Below are positions 62,301-64,000 of a DNA stretch of 64,000 nucleotides, piece after piece. A program made the position numbers and the translations under genes. The notes beneath the pieces are model-generated. The model saw only the letters and a program-made list of their open reading frames with translations, ran no database searches and was not told where the DNA came from. Within the stretch, counting starts at the first letter, position 1; each line of letters opens with the position of its first letter. Origin of the DNA: an uncultured Campylobacter sp. (GTDB lineage: Bacteria; Campylobacterota; Campylobacteria; Campylobacterales; Campylobacteraceae); NCBI RefSeq assembly GCF_937973075.1, contig NZ_CALBWL010000067.1:1-64000 (forward strand), read 5' to 3'.

Positions 62301-63925
62301 TAGAAATTCCAAAGGCTAAGGTTGAGACGCCTAAGGCTGAGATTGAAATTCCTGATATAGATATCGATCTTTCGGATATCAAACCGAGCGCCAAGGTGCA
62401 AGAGCCTGCCAAAAAGGTTGAAATTCCAAGCGTAGAAGAAGAAATTCCTGTGGCCGTTAAAACTGAGCCTGAAATTCATATCGCTAAAGCTTCGAAGCCT
62501 GATACTTCAAGTGTTTCTGCTCATGAAGATGAAATTTCAAGTGTTAAACTTTCAGAACCTGAAATTCCAACTGAAAATACAATAGAACCGGAACCTATCG
62601 CTGTTGAGCCAGAGCCGGTAGCAATTGAGCCTGAACTAAAACCTATCGAGCCAAAACTTGAAGAGGTTAAACAGGAGTCTTCAAATATCGAGTCTGAACC
62701 GGTAACACCAGTAGTAGAACCAGCGGCTCAAAATATTCCTGCCGAAGAGCCGAGTATTGAGCCGGAGCCTGTAGATATTCCAAAGACAGAGCCTGCTACC
62801 CAAAACGTCCATGTCGAAGAGCCCGAGATCGAGCCTGTTAGCGTAAAAGTCGAACCGGTAGTGATCCCGCAGCCCGGGGAAGAGGAGATGGTCGAGGTGC
62901 CCGTTACCGTGTACGAAGACGAGCAGCAGGAAGAAACCATTATGGTTGAAGAGGATGTCGAAGTCGAAGAAGAGGTTGAAGTGCCGGTAGAGAGAAATCC
63001 TGCCGATGAAAATGTACCTTTGGTCAATAGAAAATATAACGCCAAAATCCTTATTGCGGAGGATAATGAGATCAATCAAAAGCTTATGAAGCATACGTTA
63101 AATAGCTTTAATATGAATTTGACGATAGTCGAAAACGGACTTTTGGCACTGGAAGCCAGAAAAGCCAATAACGACTATGATCTCATATTTATGGATATTT
63201 CGATGCCTGTTATGGACGGTATCGAATCTACAAAGCAGATCAAGCAATACGAACACGAGAATAATCTTCGCCACATCCCGATCGTGGCTGTTACCGCTAA
63301 TGCGCTAAAGGGCGATAGAGAGAAATTTATGGCGGCGGGGCTTGACGAATACTGCACCAAGCCGATCAAAAAGGATATATTAGCCCAAATGCTAGATAAT
63401 TTTATCGGTGATAAACGATCTGATGCAGCGCCAGCCGGTGGAACTACAAAGAAGCTGGTTAAAAAGCTTGTCAAACGCCAAGTGCCTAAGACGGTCATTA
63501 AAACTGTCAAAGTGCCAAAGACGATAATGAAGCTAGTTCCTAAAAAAAGCATAGTTTCCGATGATGTAGTGAAAGCTAAGGGTGCGCGTGTGCCGACAAA
63601 AGATATACTTATATGCAAGGCAAATATTATGGAAAGTAAAATTTTTGCCAGTATATTAAAACATCAGTATAAAGACGTAGAAATTGCGGGCAATTTCGAC
63701 CAGCTTATTTCTATGGCGGCTACGGGTAGTTATAAGCTTGTTTTGATTGATAAAAAGCTAGCGGGGCTAGACTTAGCGGCGTTAGAGAGCTTACGCCGAA
63801 AAGCGTCTGCGACCAAGCTAGTTCTGTTTTCTAACGACAACGATGAAAATCCACTATTTAGCGAAGTCGCTAGTTACAATATCACCAAGTCGGGTCTTGA
63901 GAAACTCGCACAAAAATATATATAA
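59372..63925 (+). CDS. NIT-domain hybrid histidine kinase with long acidic linker
   Basis: This 1517-residue membrane sensor has two transmembrane helices (about 13-33 and 322-344) flanking a periplasmic NIT-type sensor (KERGITSAFLGSEG near 61). The kinase core follows: phospho-acceptor H417 in NMSHEIRTPLNG, N box EVLINLMSNAVKF, G boxes DTGIGI and GGTGLGLTI. A degenerate receiver (about 650-765) and then a roughly 440-residue Pro/Glu/Ile-rich disordered linker (about 770-1215; IEPEPV-type repeats) come next. The true receiver has IAEDNEINQ and D1275 in IFMDISMPVMDG. It is followed by a Lys-rich segment (about 1358-1395) and a pseudo-receiver (D1460 but no acidic pair). The architecture is that of large phosphorelay sensors; the signal may be nitrate or nitrite, as NIT suggests, but is unproven. 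A response regulator gene follows. Confidence 0.88.
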   Translation: MNLNTTSALRLVSGIPLLLIFAFASYFLFISLQDYARVGILQQQIAKNSNLAALVEQVDKERGITSAFLGSEGNPGMGTLLSGQRKKTDDALAKYKESKNISENVVKKTIFDIFAYGTGNDELLAAETDIDGLLDKLPQVRRDVDAQSKSFGELFSSYFQKFDDDVKTIQRVLREGLVSSNITVWTVSLLNTYEAMDATASERDYIIEYIIGSKAMNQAQLRTWASFNLSSSLPNYYFLPESDARAAILKILDGEEFQNALRETAKISATLQQEADEGHYSVPFQEWFASTTLKYKKLSEISEKINAELATHADTYLAQRLRNLFIALGIWVLAAILVVFALGITRRLRQNVTDLGNVLSRIGDLTNQHEHIDVRTSEGVNKAYSLIEDALDLIAYQKGAAEDANKAKSIFLANMSHEIRTPLNGIIGFTELLKNTDLDEEKRDYVDTIEKSSENLLTIINNILDVSKIESNKVELEDILFNPIQDFESAVEIYVAKAAEKNIDILLYIDPTLVHHLYGDITKIKEVLINLMSNAVKFTPEHGTIVVEILREPSKAPGEAIVTFSVEDTGIGISEDKLANVFNAFSQADSTITRKYGGTGLGLTISSKYVAMMGGKLQVKSTVGKGTRFYFTLAFKETQKTDADAVFESIKGLNFALLADSADTMYNDIVKNYISKLGGKISIFNTNAQFRSAQNNNKYDALITRFKNYGEVSDILSMPTILTLKPKELQSISISNSKIFTLTEPFNLTKFVKTLDKISKSGIALSRSDFAPQTHEIKLDAEVEKPIVADEMIMEEPVVKERPIINKLDELRHATTSSADELRAILQSRRRTHDAEAHSAHKEEAVSKPSIAQELKKEAPEAEEPVIKPIDIEPMSDIKIEKIEPESPKIDIDIPEIVIPHAEKPKVEPSSTKDTQTDIDEPISLEIPDDFVGLKTHAAQTQAPKAETPSIDLSDIEIELPKIEKEEEEVKAEPAKIEIPKAKVETPKAEIEIPDIDIDLSDIKPSAKVQEPAKKVEIPSVEEEIPVAVKTEPEIHIAKASKPDTSSVSAHEDEISSVKLSEPEIPTENTIEPEPIAVEPEPVAIEPELKPIEPKLEEVKQESSNIESEPVTPVVEPAAQNIPAEEPSIEPEPVDIPKTEPATQNVHVEEPEIEPVSVKVEPVVIPQPGEEEMVEVPVTVYEDEQQEETIMVEEDVEVEEEVEVPVERNPADENVPLVNRKYNAKILIAEDNEINQKLMKHTLNSFNMNLTIVENGLLALEARKANNDYDLIFMDISMPVMDGIESTKQIKQYEHENNLRHIPIVAVTANALKGDREKFMAAGLDEYCTKPIKKDILAQMLDNFIGDKRSDAAPAGGTTKKLVKKLVKRQVPKTVIKTVKVPKTIMKLVPKKSIVSDDVVKAKGARVPTKDILICKANIMESKIFASILKHQYKDVEIAGNFDQLISMAATGSYKLVLIDKKLAGLDLAALESLRRKASATKLVLFSNDNDENPLFSEVASYNITKSGLEKLAQKYI

Positions 63926-63939
63926 GGATGAGGTCTTAA

Positions 63940-64000
63940 ATGAGAGATTTGAAAGTTTTAACGGTTGATGACGACGCTATAAATTTAAAGCTACTTGAAG
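63940..64000 (+). CDS. Response regulator (5' end only)
   Basis: The start of a receiver domain runs to the window edge: from ATG 63940 it reads MRDLKVLTVDDDAINLKLLE, with the acidic triad DDD of a phospho-receiver. It begins 14 bases after the hybrid kinase stop codon, with GGATGAGG as ribosome binding site, so it is in the same operon and the natural phosphate acceptor of the relay. The output domain is outside the window. Confidence 0.85.
   Translation, partial: MRDLKVLTVDDDAINLKLLE

Noticed and set aside
62681..63094. Minus-strand ORF antisense to the hybrid kinase
   Set aside because: Repetitive shadow of the acidic linker and receiver.
1..64000. tRNA, rRNA, CRISPR arrays, insertion sequences or prophage
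   Set aside because: I scanned the gaps and found no tRNA-like cloverleaf, no evenly spaced identical repeats with unique spacers, and no transposase or integrase gene. The AAATTT words are too short and irregular to be a CRISPR.

Overview
The window looks like chromosomal DNA of a Campylobacter of the higher-GC, oral/anaerobic group (a Campylobacter gracilis-like species is my best guess; this is inference). The evidence is the set of proteins (PerR-type Fur regulator, Campylobacter-type transaldolase, DUF1104 and EexN-type secreted proteins, short XseA and ThiL), extended -10 promoters of the TATAAT type without clear -35 boxes, and homopolymeric G tracts. Base composition is mixed: codons are fairly GC-rich, while gaps are packed with AAATTT/AAATTTTA words.

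Layout. 1-7400: aldehyde dehydrogenase, EexN-like lipoprotein, thiL carrying a large in-frame repeat insert, a DUF417 membrane protein, a secreted asparaginase/isoaspartyl peptidase, and a frameshifted Sel1/Hcp-like gene behind a G14 tract. 7.8-10 kb: a kinase-RNA ligase fusion followed by a calcineurin-type phosphoesterase, a probable RNA-repair pair. 10.5-21.2 kb (minus strand): a membrane gene broken by an in-frame amber codon, a two-component system with a DUF1104 periplasmic protein, sodC, modA-modB-modD with a nitroreductase (no modC), tcdA-surE and a lipoprotein. 21.2-27.6 kb (plus strand): lpxB, greA, argC, an LpxH-like hydrolase, serB, tal and pilT. 27.8-30 kb: a G15 tract abutting a -10 box in front of a 34-residue basic peptide, then a membrane protein and a PD-(D/E)XK nuclease. 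30-42.8 kb: a dense housekeeping run, rplY-pth-lptG, lysA-(spacer ORF)-pheA-hisC-dxs, perR, a CYTH/CHAD protein, ubiE-xseA-serC.

43-50 kb: small or decayed genes, then a minus-strand heme-acquisition and anaerobic heme-degradation operon (permease, ATPase, binding protein, radical SAM enzyme, flavodoxin) preceded by a small coupled ORF and a Fur-box-like site. 50-52.3 kb: cstA followed by a YbdD-family gene whose apparent stop is TGA-TAG with a bacterial SECIS-like hairpin (GGTC loop) just downstream; I read it as a KCU-star selenoprotein. 52.7-57 kb (minus): a beta-propeller-like protein with seven 24-bp tandem repeats and a frameshift, a small membrane protein, an NAD(P)H oxidoreductase, guaA and an LptM-like lipoprotein. 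57-64 kb (plus): a DUF721-like gene, uvrC, a 1517-residue NIT-domain hybrid histidine kinase with a very long acidic linker, and the start of a response regulator.

Two themes cut across the window. First, AAATTT-containing repeat sequence fills most gaps and also occurs inside essential genes as in-frame inserts (thiL, lysA, lpxB, the propeller gene, the lysA-pheA spacer). Second, several genes are broken or potentially switched at homopolymers. No tRNA, rRNA, CRISPR array or insertion sequence was recognised.
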